In this document: piece after piece, positions 22,500 through 35,700 of the stretch
Layout: every line of letters begins with the position of its first letter
Position numbering within the stretch: position 1 is the stretch's first letter
From: Entonaema liquescens
Lineage: Eukaryota > Ascomycota > Sordariomycetes > Xylariales > Xylariaceae
NCBI GenBank assembly: GCA_902805475.1
Contig: CADCSX010000009.1
Location: 1,240,001-1,304,000 of the forward strand
Length of the DNA: 64,000 bases
Direction: 5' to 3'
Program-made: the position numbers and the translations under genes
Notes under the pieces: generated by a model
Databases searched by the model: none
What the model was told of the DNA's origin: nothing
The model's input: only the letters and a program-made list of their open reading frames with translations

Positions 22500-24242
22500 C
22501 TATATGTCTGCTCGGCGTGGACTCCTACTTCGAATTCTTTGGTTACTACTGTCAGGAACTCGAAGCGTGGTAGTCTCAGGCTCTGACTTCTCAGAGCGTG
22601 TCTCTTCACTACCGCTATCAGTATCAGTATCGGCAAGACTTTCTAACTCCATCTCTTCATCGGGGAGTCGTCTTCCGCCGTGCTGATTAGGCGGGCCGGC
22701 CGGCTTCTCGTGTGCGTGAAGTTTCATATTCACGAACATAGCATACAGGCCGAAATCATACGACAGGCGGCAGCTACCTGCCACAATGAATGCAATCCAA
22801 AACCGGTCGCTCGAAGCCAATATTCCGGTGACTGTCGGACCTGTAGTAGCAGCCAGGGTCCTCACAGTGGCCGTGATACCCATGACTGCCGTTCGCTCCT
22901 CGGACTTCACCACCGCCGCTATGAAAGCGGCCCGCGGTGCTTGGTCCATGTTGTTCAACCCTGCTCGTAAAAGCAGGAGGCCTGCCGTCATCCAGAGATA
23001 AGGCGGGAATGGGAAAAGCAATACTGCCGCCGAAGATGGGGTGTGTGTGAACACCATTGTGTTGATCAACCCGATTTTCCGCGCCAGGGGACCTGCGAAA
23101 GCCGCAGAGATAGCCCCCAAGAAGTAACTAAAAGAGGTAATGTCGCCAAGTGTCGACTTCGCTGGATGAAACTTTTCATCCATGTAGTAGTTAGTTAGAG
23201 AATACGGCACCATTCCGTCGGCAAGTGAGTCGACAGCTAATAAAAACCATAGCTTATACATCACCGACCGAGTCGACGGTGATATCTGACCCAATCGATC
23301 TGATAGCCATTTAAAGACCCGAACAATCCAATATCGGGATGCTTGGGGAGTAGGAGTTACTTCCGAAGGATCTTCAGGATTCCCCGCAGTTACGTCGGTG
23401 TCGTCTGTGCTATCATCTTGTGTGAGTTGCGTGTAAGCTTCCTTCTCTTGTTGCAGTTCACAAGCGTCTGTGAGACATAAGACCAATACAAGATTGACCG
23501 TGCCCATCACGGCATATATCCAGAATAGAGCATGATATGAATCTACCTCAGTCCAATCATCTTTGCTCTGCAGGTGGCGGAGAACCCTCCCGGAAAGCTC
23601 ACTTCCTAGTGAAGACCCGAACAGTGCCGTGGTGACATACCACGCCAATACATCTGCTCTTGTCGAAGGAGTAGTAAGCTGCGATAGTATAGACCTAGGT
23701 TATTGTTAGGGGAATTTAGTGTCACAGGATTTCTGGAAGGATATTTTGACTGACTCTTCGATACTTCGAAATGGTCCAAAGTCCCCGCCGGTAATACTGA
23801 TAACGCCGACGATTGCAGCGAGCAGTAAAATCCAGAAATTCTCAAATATAGCAAAAACGACACCGCTGAATATCATTAACACAGAGCCGCCGAGCAAGAC
23901 TTTCCGTCTTCCGAGACGGTCGGCGACGAGGGTGAGAAACGTTCCGAGGACGACATCTCCCACCAGCGTAAACGTCATGAACAGGCCAATCTGGTGATCT
24001 GATATCCCCAAGGCAGAGAAGAAGATAGCTGTAAAATATCACATTAAAACTTATATGCCAGACTAATATAACTATAGTTCTCATAGGTACATACCTAGAA
24101 TAAGCGCATTGGTCCCGTACGCGAACATGCGGCACGTCCGCGCCAAGATAATCAGGTAGGCGTTCCGACCGGCCTCGTGGATGGCGGCGATTCCGAATTC
24201 ATGGTAGAACCACTTTACGGGTTTTACGATTCTCTCGAACAT
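22500..24242 (-). CDS. MFS transporter
   Basis: Major facilitator transporter of 538 residues. Exons 24242-24095, 24028-23755 and 23694-22500; the second donor is GTCAGT, chosen because it yields SIEESILSQLTTPSTRADVLAWY. It has about 12 membrane helices and an MFS motif-A-like loop VADRLGRRKVLLG between helices 2 and 3. An acidic cytosolic loop lies in the middle (TQDDSTDDTDVTAGN) and the C-tail is long, charged and Ser/Arg-rich. The N-terminus (FERIVKPVKWFYHEFGIAAI) is cytosolic. Substrate unknown. It ends 349 bp from the UstYa gene and could export a peptide product, but it may equally be an unrelated conserved neighbour. Confidence 0.85.
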
Positions 24243-25024
24243 CTAGTAATAAGCCTTGCCCGTAAAGACCAACCGCCGATAAATCCGACGCACTTTTTTC
24301 TTTTTTCTTTTTCTTATATAAGGTATTGGTTAAGATGTCTATGAGATGGAATAAGCACGGAAAAGAAAGAAAGAAAACCATGATCGGTTAGGTTAGCCCG
24401 CACCGGCTGGACACCCGCTGCGGAAGAGATAGCCGACGTCGGCATTGCACCATTTACCCCCGGATACGTCACATTTCCTGAGGGAATAACACGGGCCCCT
24501 GTAGGTGATTTAGGCTTTATATTTACATATACTCTATCACTCGGCGAGACTATCAGACCGAGTACTTTAAGTATGAGTCGATGAGACCGATATTCTAGGA
24601 CTCGATTTATATGTCCAGGTAAATTTAGGTAAAGACTAAGATACCAATAAGATAAGAAATGCTCCGTGCCTCGTAATGGCTTATACTAGACTGTGGATAT
24701 GAGTTGATATAAACTTCGTGGATCTTGGGGGTGTTTTATTGGAACTCGGATATCAGATCCGGGAGTATAAATAATACAATATAAATCCAGAGTTGCGACT
24801 GTGATACTGACACTGTCCATATTTTCTCTATACAAGCCAGGTATAATCCAAGTAACATACACCAACTCTCTCTCCAGCTAGTGCCCTTCTCTCCTACTAA
24901 CACTTGCACATCCCTAACCACGTCGGGCGGTCTTGTGGGAATTGCGCCTATATCAGTCTATATTCAGAACCTTTTTTTTTTTTTTTTTTTTTTTTTTTTC
25001 GCGACGACTTCTCTCAGTGGGGTA
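24243..25024. other. intergenic region, MFS promoter / RIB3 3' flank
   Basis: No gene recognised. A 28-T run at 24972-24999 reads as poly(A) on the RIB3 strand, 25 nt after the RIB3 stop. Confidence 0.55.
24972..24999. repeat. T28 homopolymer
   Basis: Uninterrupted run of 28 T. On the minus strand it is an A28 tract in the RIB3 3' flank. RIB3 keeps its intron, so it is not a retrocopy tail. Confidence 0.9.
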
Positions 25025-25791
25025 CTACGAACTCCCATTAGCGCCGATTTTACCTTCCGTCTTTTCCAGATAGTTGACCAGATCCTCGATTGTGCAGACT
25101 TTGAGCCCCCATCTCCTCGCAAATGCGATACATCCCTCGCCCCTCATCATACCTGGGCCTTCTCGCACGGCCGTCCCAGCGACCTCTTCTCCGTCTTCGA
25201 CTATCTCGCAGATCGCCGCGACCTCCGGCTTACCCGCCAGCCTACAGAAGTCCACGCCGGCCTCGGTGTGCCCTCTCCGGGCCCTGACACCGCCTGGGCG
25301 CGCGCGCAGAGGGAACACGTGGCCCGGACGGCGGAAGCTAGCCGCGGTAGATTTGGGGTCTGCGAGATGTCGAATTGTTAAGGCTCGGTCGTGGGAGCTG
25401 ATGCCGGTAGAAACAGAGGGGTCGGCGGCGTCGACGGAAATTGTGTAGGCGGTTCCGCGAGGGTCTTCGCTGTTTTCTACCATCTGCGGAAGTTTGAGGG
25501 ATTCGGTAAGGGCGGATGTGATGGGCGCGCAGATCAGGCCGGACGTATGTCGAACCATGAAGGCCATTTGCTCGGTTGTTATGCTATCACCAGCTATGAT
25601 TAAGTCTCCTTCATTCTCGCGACCAGGGTCGTCCATGACGACTATGAACTCGCCATTGCCTGTACCATTAGGGTTACGTTAGCCGACTGTAGGCGCGGGC
25701 TGACCTTAGAGGAAATAGGATACGTACGGAAAGCGGCAATTGTTTCGGGTATGCCGTCGAATTTATTGTGATTTATAAGTGCGGCCGGCAT
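25025..25791 (-). CDS. RIB3: 3,4-dihydroxy-2-butanone 4-phosphate synthase
   Basis: Riboflavin pathway enzyme that makes the four-carbon unit of the xylene ring from ribulose 5-phosphate. Exons 25791-25728 and 25659-25025 join in phase (AAF|RNGEFIVVMDD) to give 232 residues, normal for monofunctional fungal Rib3. Active-site and Mg-binding motifs are present: DDPGRENEGDLI near the N-terminus, SGLICAPI, a STGISSHDRA-like loop, RPGHVFPLRAR and HTEAGVDFCRLAG. No GTP cyclohydrolase II domain is attached. Confidence 0.95.
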
Positions 25792-26431
25792 GGTAGGCGA
25801 TATTGTATATAGTGGTGTATTGTTTTTATTTTCTAACGTTCGCTCGAGTATCGAGAATGGTAAGAGTTTAGGGTATTCCGTCACAACGTATGGTCGAATA
25901 GTGGCGTATAAGTGGCAAGATGTCACTTATCAATCAAATCGCTTCTAAGAAGAAAGGCCAACAAAATCTAGAAATGTTCAAAGTTCTTTTACACAATGAA
26001 GAGGGATAAGAAGGAGTATACAAATATAAGTAATATAAGTAGGTAATATGTGAATGACTACAAATTACGGTAAAGAATTACTCATCTTTGAACTTCCCAA
26101 GTGAACAGCGGAAACAACTTTCAAATGCTGACTGATGGCCCATTTTGTCTCATCTAAGCTAAGGCTAGGTACCTAGGTAGGTAGTTAAGGGTTCTCCGAG
26201 GGGCTTTAGGGACTTTCCTCGGTGGGGTCGGATTTCGATCATGAGGGGCTTGAAAGTAAAGATCTGTGGGGCACAAGTTAATCCGCTTGTTCCACGGGGT
26301 CCGAATTACATCACACTAGCTTCTATCATGCATTTTGATTGGCCAATTCCTAATACTCTGCCCTTGTATCACACGGTGAGACTTTCCACTAGGTTAGGCT
26401 TAGCCGGCGCATGCCACTGAAGCTAGGCATA
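25792..26431. other. intergenic region between RIB3 and the AT-rich element
   Basis: RIB3 upstream region. Contains TAGGTACCTAGGTAG near 26166-26180. No gene recognised. Confidence 0.55.
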
Positions 26432-26439
26432 CTCATTAT

Positions 26440-26462
26440 GCGCATAATAGATCTATTATACG
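26440..26462 (+). repeat. left inverted repeat of the AT-rich element
   Basis: GCGCATAATAGATCTATTA followed by TACG; 22/23 match to the reverse complement of 28726-28748. Confidence 0.7.
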
Positions 26463-28725
26463 ATATAATGTTATTATACGTTATTATGCGTATAATGCCA
26501 TACAATTTGCATATAATATATATAATTTAATAAAAATTTTTTTATATATCGTATAATAATAATAATAATATTTATTTTAATTTAAAATACTTTTAAATTT
26601 AATTAAAATATTTTTTAAAAATAATATTACGTTTAATTAATTTATTTTTATTAATTAAAGTTTTTTAATATAAAAATAAATTATTTATAAACATTATAAA
26701 AAAAATTATATATTAAATTAAATTTATTTAATTTACGTTATTATTTAATTAATTATATTTTATATTAAATATATTTAAATTAATAAAAATTTAAATTATT
26801 ATTTATTATTTTATTTATTATTTTAAATAATAAATTTATTAACTTATATATTTATAAATTTAATAATTTAAAATAAAAATTATTATAATTATAAATTATT
26901 AAAGTTATTTATTACAATGGTTTTTTATTTATTATATACGAAAAACGCGAAAATAAATAATTATTTTATTAAATAAATTTTTTATTTAAATTTTTTAATT
27001 ATATAATTTTATTTAATTATTTATTAAATAAAATTTATAATAAATTACGTAATTAAATTTAATTTTTTATTATATAATTTAAATATATTAATATTATTTT
27101 CGATAAATTTAATAATTTTTTTAAACATTATATAATTAATATATCGTTTTAATTATTTATTAAATTATTTTTATATTAAAAAATTATAAATATAAAAATT
27201 ATATAATAAATTATTTTTAATTAAATCGAAATATTATTATTATTATTATAAAAAATAATTATAATAAATTTAATTAAAATTAACATTATTAATAATAATA
27301 TATATAAAATAATAAAAATGGTTTATTATTAATTTAAACATTATTTAATTTTTAATTATATTATTTATATATTATGCGATTTTTACGGTTTATAATTTTT
27401 AATTAAAAATATTATTAATAATTATTTTTAAAAATTTATTTTAATTAAAATTATAACTTTAATTATAATTTTTAAAACGTTTTTATTATAATATACACAT
27501 TTTTACGAATTTATAATGATTATTATTAATAAAATTAAAAAGTTATTATAAACATATATTAATTTAATTTATTATAATTTATTATTTAATTAACTTTATT
27601 TATAAAATAATTATCCGTTAAAGTAATTAATAATAATATTTATTATTTTATTAAATTAATTATTATGTATTTATTAATTTTTTATAATAATTTAATATAA
27701 TTAACGAACGTAATTTAAACCGTAAAAAAAAAAATAAATAAAATATAAAATATCGTTAATAATTAAAAATAATAAAAATGATTAAATAATTTAATTATAA
27801 TAATAATATTTATTATTAAAATTTAAAAAATTTTAAAAATTAATGTAATTAATTTAAATTATGTTATTATATGTTAAAATAATATTAAATATAAATAATT
27901 AAAATTATAAAATATTAATAATATTATATTATAAAATGTAAATTAAAAATATTTTTAAAATTTATTTAATTAACGTATATTAAAATAAATTAACGTATTT
28001 AATTAAATAATTTAAACATTAAATTTAATTTTATTAAAAATAAAAAATATATTAATTTAAATTTAATTTAATATTTTATAATTTTTACGTAATTACATAT
28101 TTATTATAAATAATATTAATTTAAAATGTAAGTTTTATTAATTTAAATTATTTATAAATATATTTAATTTTATTTTAAATTTATATAAAATAAATTTAAC
28201 GGTTATTAAATTTTAAATTATTATTAATATATTAAATAATTTATTAATATTTATTATAAAATAATTATTTATTATTATTATTAATTTAATTTTATTTAAA
28301 CGTATGTTTTAAACGTATAATTACATATATAACGTTAAACGCGCGCGTTTAAATTAATTTAAAATTAATAAATTAACATTTATTTATATAAATTTAAATA
28401 TATTTAAAAAATTATAAAATAAATTATTTATAAAAATATTAAAACAATTAAATAATTAAAAATAAAAAAAATTAAATGATAAAATTTAAATTAAAATATT
28501 AGAAAATAATTAAATTAAATTTAAAATAATATAAATAATATATAAATAAAATTATATTAATTTTTTAATATATTATTTTATATATAAAATTTGTAATTAT
28601 AATTTTAATTTTATTAAATTTATATATATATAATTTTAAAAAACTTTAAATATAATATTTTAATAATAAATTAACTTTATTTTTATATTAGCGCGCCGAA
28701 TAATCAAGGGTTTTATTCCGTTATA

Positions 28726-28748
28726 CGTATAATAAATCTATTATGCGC
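28726..28748 (-). repeat. right inverted repeat of the AT-rich element
   Basis: Reverse complement starts GCGCATAATAGATTTATTA, one mismatch against the left copy. Confidence 0.7.
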
Positions 28749-28987
28749 CATTATATGTCATTATACGATATAATGTATTATGCGTATAGTAAAATTAGCA
28801 TCTCTAGCTGAAGCTCACCGGGTACATACTTAAAGCTGTTTACCTAATTTGGAACTTTTCAATCTTCATGCGACCCATCTTCTTCCATCTCTCACTTTTT
28901 TATACGACAATACCACCCGTCGCAGTTAAACGGGAAGCCTGTGAGTTTACGTGTGAATGAGGCTACTGTTAAAAAACACTTAAAAGC

Positions 28988-29920
28988 ATGCCACCTCGTA
29001 TAAACCCCGCGCTTCTCCGGCAGCTCCGATATTCTCCAGCAAGTCCGGGTCCCGTTCGACGCATATTACCATTTTCAAGCCGGAGCTTTTCGGCTACAAC
29101 AGCCTCAGCCTCGGCTTCTCACTCATCTCCGAATTCTGCTCCCGCCGATTCCACGTTCACAACTGTTTCACCTGATGAGGTGTCTCACTTCAACGCTCTC
29201 GCATCTTCATGGTGGGATCCTCAGGGCCCCTCCCGCATCCTCCACTTGATGAACCCACTGCGTCACGATTTCATCCGCTCATGTCGCTCTTCTGTCTTGG
29301 ATGACCCGCCCCCACCTTCGAGTAACCTGAAATATTTAGATATAGGTTGTGGGGGTGGTATCTTCGCCGAGTCCGCCGCCCGATTACCTACGACCGCGTC
29401 CGTAACGGCTATAGACCCTAGCTCCGAGGTCCTATCCGTTGCTAAGGCGCACGCGAGGCGGGATCCCACATTGAAATCTAAATTAACCTATTTAAATACG
29501 CCTATCGAGAAGCTGCCCGTCCCGAGTACGCCTCAGGATGGCTATGATATTGTGTCAGTCTTCGAAGTGATAGAGCATGTAACATATCCAGCCGAGTTCT
29601 TGGATCGGTGTGCGCCTTTCGTGAAGCCCGGAGGCTGGTTAGTCCTTAGCACTATTGCGAGGACGTGGCTTAGTTGGGTGACGACGAACCTCGTGGCCGA
29701 GGACTTATTGCGTATAGTGCCGAAAGGTACCCACGACTGGCGGAAGTACATCAACGATGAGGAGATGAAAAACCATTTTCTCCAAAATAGAACAGAGTGG
29801 ACCGAACCAAGATGTATGGGTGTGGTTTACGTCCCTGGTCTTGGCTGGAAGGAGGTGCCTGGTAGTGAGAAAGTAGGGAACTACTTCTTCGCCGTGAGGA
29901 AGATCTCCAACACGGTATGA
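28988..29920 (+). CDS. COQ3: ubiquinone biosynthesis O-methyltransferase Coq3
   Basis: SAM-dependent O-methyltransferase for both O-methylations of coenzyme Q, in the mitochondrial matrix. Intronless, 310 residues. The N-terminus is Arg/Ser-rich with no acidic residues (RQLRYSPASPGPVRRIL...), a mitochondrial targeting sequence. SAM-binding motif I is YLDIGCGGGIFAESAARL at about residues 115-132; DIVSVFEVIEHV and CAPFVKPGGWLVLSTI are the following class I methyltransferase motifs. FNALASSWWDPQGPSRILHLMNPLR is the family N-terminal signature. It lies just after the AT-rich element, apparently unaffected by it. Confidence 0.95.
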   Translation: MPPRINPALLRQLRYSPASPGPVRRILPFSSRSFSATTASASASHSSPNSAPADSTFTTVSPDEVSHFNALASSWWDPQGPSRILHLMNPLRHDFIRSCRSSVLDDPPPPSSNLKYLDIGCGGGIFAESAARLPTTASVTAIDPSSEVLSVAKAHARRDPTLKSKLTYLNTPIEKLPVPSTPQDGYDIVSVFEVIEHVTYPAEFLDRCAPFVKPGGWLVLSTIARTWLSWVTTNLVAEDLLRIVPKGTHDWRKYINDEEMKNHFLQNRTEWTEPRCMGVVYVPGLGWKEVPGSEKVGNYFFAVRKISNTV

Positions 29921-30768
29921 TTGATTGGTATTGGCTCTATAATTACACACGGTTTGAGGATATTATACCACATCATCCGTACACCAATACCTAAATGGGT
30001 TAATTGATGGTGTCCCGGATATAGGAGCTCTGAAACCGAATACTACTATCTTCGAGTCTATGGCTTTGGGCCATCAAATGACGCCTTCCGGATCGCACCA
30101 TTCCCCCAAAGCCACCGCCATGGCGAAGCGGGTTTCAATCACCATACTTATCCTCAGATGCCATTCGGTTCGTTTGGTTCGTATATCTGTTCTCAAAGGG
30201 GATGGGGATGATTTATATAACCTTACCGGCGGATCAAGTCAAACCAAACAATTCAATCTGATAATCTATAAAGAGTACATATAATAACAACTTAATATCC
30301 AGACACATGTGCAAATCACTCCAGGCCTCTACTGATCGGCAGATAAGCCTATCTTAAGGCTTACTACGTCTTTATCAAGACTTGCCTCATTATGGACTAC
30401 CAGTGCGATAAGACTACCTCTCTTGTTGGATGTCGTAATCCCGAGTGTAACACTATCCACCAATGGTAAGCGGAGATACTATAGATACCTCTTAGAACAT
30501 AGGGTCTACCCTACATGGACAGTTAAGGGGATCTTGAAGTAGTTGGCGTGTATGTCCTAATTAAGAGCAAGTTCAAGTCTGAATTTGGCAATACCGAATG
30601 CACATCCCTTACCGACGGTTAGAGTGGATCTTCACAGGATACATTATGGCAGCACGGTCACGAACAGCAATGGTTCTTTTTCGACCTCTCTGATTTAGCT
30701 TTCGCGCCTACCTAGATCTATTCTTATACGAGGGATCTGAATATTTGAGTACTGGACTAATTCTGACG
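29921..30768. other. intergenic region, COQ3 / permease
   Basis: No gene recognised on either strand. Confidence 0.5.
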
Positions 30769-32444
30769 ATGGGGTCATCAACGGCGGGAATTAACGACGA
30801 GAAGCCGTCAGTTTCCCCTGGCGAAGCTTCGCCGGAGAGAGGAGAAACTGCTCTCGCTAGTAACGGGAATGTCATCGATGATGGCTTACAGCGTGGGCTC
30901 AAAAACCGCCACCTAGTCAGTATCTCTAAGTCGAATATACCATATGAAAAGGCTCTAAATGGCATTAGCAAATGATCGCTTTCGGCGGCGTAGTAGGAGC
31001 TAGTATCTGGTACGGGACCGGCTCGGCAATTGCCTACGGCGGGCCCGTCGGCGCCCTGATCTGCTTTCTGATCATCGGCATCGACGTCTTCTTCGTCATG
31101 CAGAGCCTAGGCGAGATGGCGACTCTGTTCCCCATCCAAGGCGCCTTTATCGAGCTCGCTGGCCGGTTCGTCGATCCGGCGCTGGCGTTTGCGCTCGGGG
31201 TCAATTATTGGTATGCTTGGGTGACGAACATCGCTAACGATTACAATAATATCTCGCTTATCATGGGGCTCTGGACGGATGCGGTCCCGTCATACGCGTG
31301 GATATTGATCTTTTGGGTTGGGTTCCAGGGTACTTCGTTGCTGGGTATCGTCGTCTACGGAGAGATGGAGTTCTGGCTTGCGTGCTGGAAGCTTATTTGC
31401 GTCGTCGGAGGGTTTCTTGTTGCGATCCTTGTTAATACGGGGGCTATCGGCGGCGAGTACATCGGGTTCCGGTATTGGCGGGATCCAGGGGCGATCGCAA
31501 ATGGGATCAACGGCTTCGGCAAGACTTTCGTTCTAGCCGCAGTCTATTATAGCGGCACCGAGATGCTGGCCCTGACCGCTGCCGAGAGCCGGAATCCGAA
31601 GAGAGACTTGCCTAGAGCCATCCGACAAACCTTCTGGCGCATCTTGGTCATATTTATAGGTCTGGTATTCTTCGCTGGCATTATCGTGCCTTATAATGAC
31701 AGCTCGCTTCTAACGGCGACCAGCAAATCCGCGCAGTCACCTTGGACGGTTGCGCTTGTGCACGCTGGCTGGGCAGGCGGCGGGAACCTGGTAAACGTCG
31801 TAATGATTACCGCGCAACTCTCATCTGTTAATAGCGCTATCTACGTCGCCTCACGTAGCCTAGTAGCTCTCGCTGTTAACGGGCGTGCCCCTAGTTTCTT
31901 CGCTCGGACGACCGCTAATGGTGTACCCGCCAACGCCATTATCTTCTCCAATGTGCTTGGACTTTTGGCCTTATTGAATATCGCTGCTACTCCCGGCAAG
32001 GTGTTCAGCTATTTAATTAGCATCTCCGGTGCCGCCACTTTCATCGCGTGGGCCTTCATCGGCGTCACGCACATAAGGCTACGTCGAGCTTGGGTAGTAC
32101 AGGGCCACAGCCTCGACGAGCTGCCATATCGAGCTTTTCTATATCCGTACGGCGCCTGGTTCGTCGTGCTCTTAAATCTATTTCTTGTTTTCATATCCGG
32201 ATACGAGGTCTTTGTCGGTGGCTTCGCGGCTGTGGATTTCGTCTTCTCGTATGTTGTTATTGCGATATTCACGGTTCTCTATTTCGGCTGGAAGCTTGTC
32301 AAGAGGACTAGGGTTGTTCGGTTGGCTGAGGCAGACCTTGTGACGGGGAGGAGAGACTACTTGGTGCCGTCGGAGGAAGAGGGAGCTTCAGAGAAGTCTG
32401 GGATACCGTGGTATGTTGTGGTCAAGAGGATTATTTTCAGCTAA
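30769..32444 (+). CDS. amino-acid permease (YAT family)
   Basis: Plasma-membrane amino-acid/polyamine/organocation transporter, about 540 residues and 12 helices. Exon 1 (30769-30915) encodes the hydrophilic N-tail MGSSTAGINDEK... to RGLKNRHL. A 53-nt intron (GTCAGT to ATTAG, 30916-30968) is followed by QMIAFGGVVGASIWYGTGSAI, the first helix. Without the intron the two halves look like separate genes. Family features are the RGLKxRHxxMI entry motif, GGPVGALI, ESRNPKRDLPRAI after helix 6, and a cytosolic tail. The first helix is GASIWYGTG rather than the more common GTGLFxGxG, so substrate specificity is open. Confidence 0.88.
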
Positions 32445-32739
32445 AAACAGACGGCAAAGCGTGGTAACATCCATTAATATTAAAATATACCAGCACCTTT
32501 CTAGATACAGATATGTTACTTCCTCGATCCTTTTTCTTTTCGACAACGAAGGCAAAGCCACCCTCCATGATAGCCTTTATCATCGAAACAACAAAACTCT
32601 AAACTGCCTGAGCTCGACTGAATTATTGGATACAAGATACTCAGCCATCCGATTCAACCTTGATTAATAAAGATGTAGTCTTCTACTGTGCCCGATTCGA
32701 ATATAGGGTCGATAGAGTAACTATATGGCACCGACTTTA

Positions 32740-35700
32740 CTATTGGTCAAATTGTAACCCAACAGTCATCATTGATGCAAGAATAATTTCCCAAACAAAG
32801 ATGGAGAGTTCTGGCATCTCATTGGGCTGTGTCTCAGTCAATGGATAGGCAGGTCCAAGTCTCTCACACAACATCTTCTCAATGTCACGCTGCTTTCCCC
32901 AAACACAGCAAGCCTGCAATGCCCCATAGTAAGGATCGTCCAGAGGTACAGTGATAGCCTTGTCCAGTAACAGTCGGACAATGCTATGACGTTGCCACTT
33001 GATCGCATAATATAAAGGTTCTCGGTCCCGTTTATTTTCCGATGAAACGTTGGCACCTCTCTCAAGTAGTATCCTGGTAACAGTATCATGGCCTTCCTCA
33101 GCTGCATAAGACAGCGCTGTCCTGCCTTCATTGTCTTTTAGTTCCGTATCGGCGCCATTTTCCAGTAGTAGACGGACCACAGCATCGCAACCTTCTTCAG
33201 CAGCGTATGATAGCGATGTCCTACCTGTGATATCTCTTGCTTGAATATTTCCGCCGTGCTGCAGCAGGAGCTGTACGAACTTATCGTCGTAGCTTGAGAT
33301 GTTACAGTTCTTCCTCGCCGTAACAGCATAGAATAAAGAAGATTTACCCTCGAGGTCTGCTGCTTCAACATTGGCACCTCTATCGAGGAGTAAGCGCATA
33401 ACATAGATGTGCTTATTTTTAACTGCTTTAAGTAGTGGTGTATCAAAGAGATATTCTGAGTCAATACTGGCGCCGTAATCCAATAGCAGTCTTACTACTA
33501 CGTCATGGCCTTCTTGAGCTGCCCACATTAACGGCGTTTGGCTATCATTTGTATCTCTTGACTCGATATTAAACATCCCCTGGTCTAGTAGCGTTTTCAC
33601 GATCTCTTCAAACCCAAGGTATGATGCATGCGTCAGTGGAGAATAGAACTGTGAATGTTCTACGTGGATAAACGCCCAAATCTTATACCAGAGCCTTCTT
33701 TCTTCTGGATTCAAGAGACGCAAAACCAAAGGCTGGATTGGGTCGTCCTTTTGGAACTGTGCTTGCTTGTAATGGGTAGACCAATTTTGTGTGGAATATT
33801 CGAGCATGGGAAAGAATTTGAAGTATCTTTCATTGCAAAAAAGCGAACGGTTAGCAACTTGGTTCTTAGGACTCAACCTTTCTTCATCCATATCAAAGGT
33901 CCTAAATATGCCGAAGAGGAGATACCAAATACAGGCTTTCGCAAGAAGACGATGAGATTCCACCAGTTCTAAGGAAGATTTCCATCGAAGACGGGAGCTC
34001 GTGGGCGCACCCATCATTGGACGGGCTTGGCTCTTTACCAAGAAATCTCTCGCAGTTTGGTGAAGTAGGTAAATCTTGGAGTCTATGATTGTTATAAAAC
34101 ATCCACTTAGATCTTTAATAGTATGACGAAAGCGTTCTATAGGTTCGCGTGCCACACTGTCGTGTTCTTGGTGGCTTTCTTTAATGGCTAACGCCATGGC
34201 CATCTCCTCCAAAGAGAGGGGCCGCTGTGCGACTATGACTATGCTTAAAAGTCGTTTGGCCTGTATCGGATCACAACTTCGGTGTAGGATCTTATCATAG
34301 GCAGCTTCTATCGTTTGGGGAAGTGTTTGGATACAATGCTGCAATCCTTCCTTCGTGATATTAACGCTATCCCTTATGACCTTGAAGACGAGATATACCC
34401 AAAGATATGTCCGATGAGGAAATTTATTAATCTCCTGTGTTAATATGTCCCGTTCATTTACTGAGAGTTCTAGGCTCTGGCTGAGATCTTGGATGCCATC
34501 CTCGATGAATATGTCGATTTCTTGAGTGATTTTGCCAATCTCTTGCTCCCCACTTACATGATTCACAGGGATACGGTTCTTTAACCGTCCAAAACCGCGT
34601 TCTATAGTAGAATAGGGTCGGCTGGTCAGGAGTATTTTCAAGACACCTGCATTACTTCCTGGAGGATGAGGTGAATATAACTTGCTCATCGCTTCGATTA
34701 ATTTAGATCGCCCTTCTTCCTCGCACGCGTCAAATGCGTCCATAATGCAAACAATTTCTCCATCGATCTGAGATTCGGCAAGACCAACAAGAATTTCCCA
34801 GAGCCCTTTGAAAGAGTTGGCAAGGGTTGTTCTGGATTCAAACTTTTCGTTTATCTTGTCGGAGAGAAGATCGGGCCTTTGATCGATAATCTGTCGTACG
34901 ATGCAGCACATGGCATTCGTCATATTTCTCTGGTCCTCTGAATCTTCATTGAAGAAAAAGTAGCAAGTCGTTCTTGTATCTGTGCTGGGAAGCACCTTAT
35001 CGACTAAATATCTCGCTAGGACTGATTTCCCACATCCTGGATCTGCAGACACCCAAAGCAAACTCGGCGCTGTGCTGGTCCGCCACGTATCGTATTGGAA
35101 GTGATCCGTGAACCAAGTACATGTACCGTTGAGGTGTTCTGGGACTGCATGCTTAAAATCTTCGTACGGTAGTATATCAAGTGCCTTCAGGACATTCAAT
35201 ACTCCGGCGCTTTTGAACAATCCTTAAATATTAGGTTAGTGGCCGCTATATGTCGACGATGATGGAGGCCTTATTTGATAGGTATAATCGTCTCCATGGG
35301 ATAGTACATATATATATATCCATCTTCAGGAAGGCAACCCAGGTTGAGGTAAGTTGAGTCTTTATCTAATCTTGAAAACTTGGTCCCATCACGTATCCCT
35401 TGACTATTTTGGGGATAGATGCTTGACTTACTAGTTTGGGTAGACTTCTCTGCTTTCTCATAAAGATCTCTAATATTGCTTCGCACTAACTTGAAATTGT
35501 CGTTGTCGGTCTGGTTTAAGCCGAACTTACATACTTTGCTGTGATCCGCATCCAAGGACACGATGGTCTCTCGATCACTAGGCAGGTTGAGGCGGGCACT
35601 CAGCCTTGGTACGACCTACTTGATGTTCAGCATAATAAAATGAAGTCTTCTCAAACCCAAACTTACATTGTCGAATGTTCCCCAGAATGAAACAATATGG

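Larger units (their letters stand above)
26432..28790. mobile_element. extremely AT-rich degenerate element with inverted ends
   Basis: About 2.3 kb composed almost only of A and T, with sharp borders against normal-composition DNA. Most remaining C and G sit in CpG (ACG, CGT, CGCG), the pattern expected when CpA sites were mutated by repeat-induced point mutation. The ends carry inverted repeats: 26440-26462 and 28726-28748 match 22 of 23 bases when one is reversed. Further palindromic ATTATACGATATAATG copies lie at about 26455-26470 and 28760-28775. No coding remains. A RIP-destroyed DNA transposon is the best reading; the superfamily cannot be told. Confidence 0.65.

Noticed and set aside
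24972..25024. Poly(A) tail of a retrocopy of RIB3
   Set aside because: RIB3 keeps its intron and shows no target duplication.
25074..25448. 124-codon plus-strand frame
   Set aside because: Antisense to RIB3, which has full family motifs.
26432..28790. Mitochondrial DNA insertion
   Set aside because: AT-rich, but no mitochondrial genes, and sharp inverted ends fit a transposon better.
30745..30971. Separate short gene before the permease
   Set aside because: It is the first exon read through a 53-nt intron; RGLKNRHL joins QMIAFGG.
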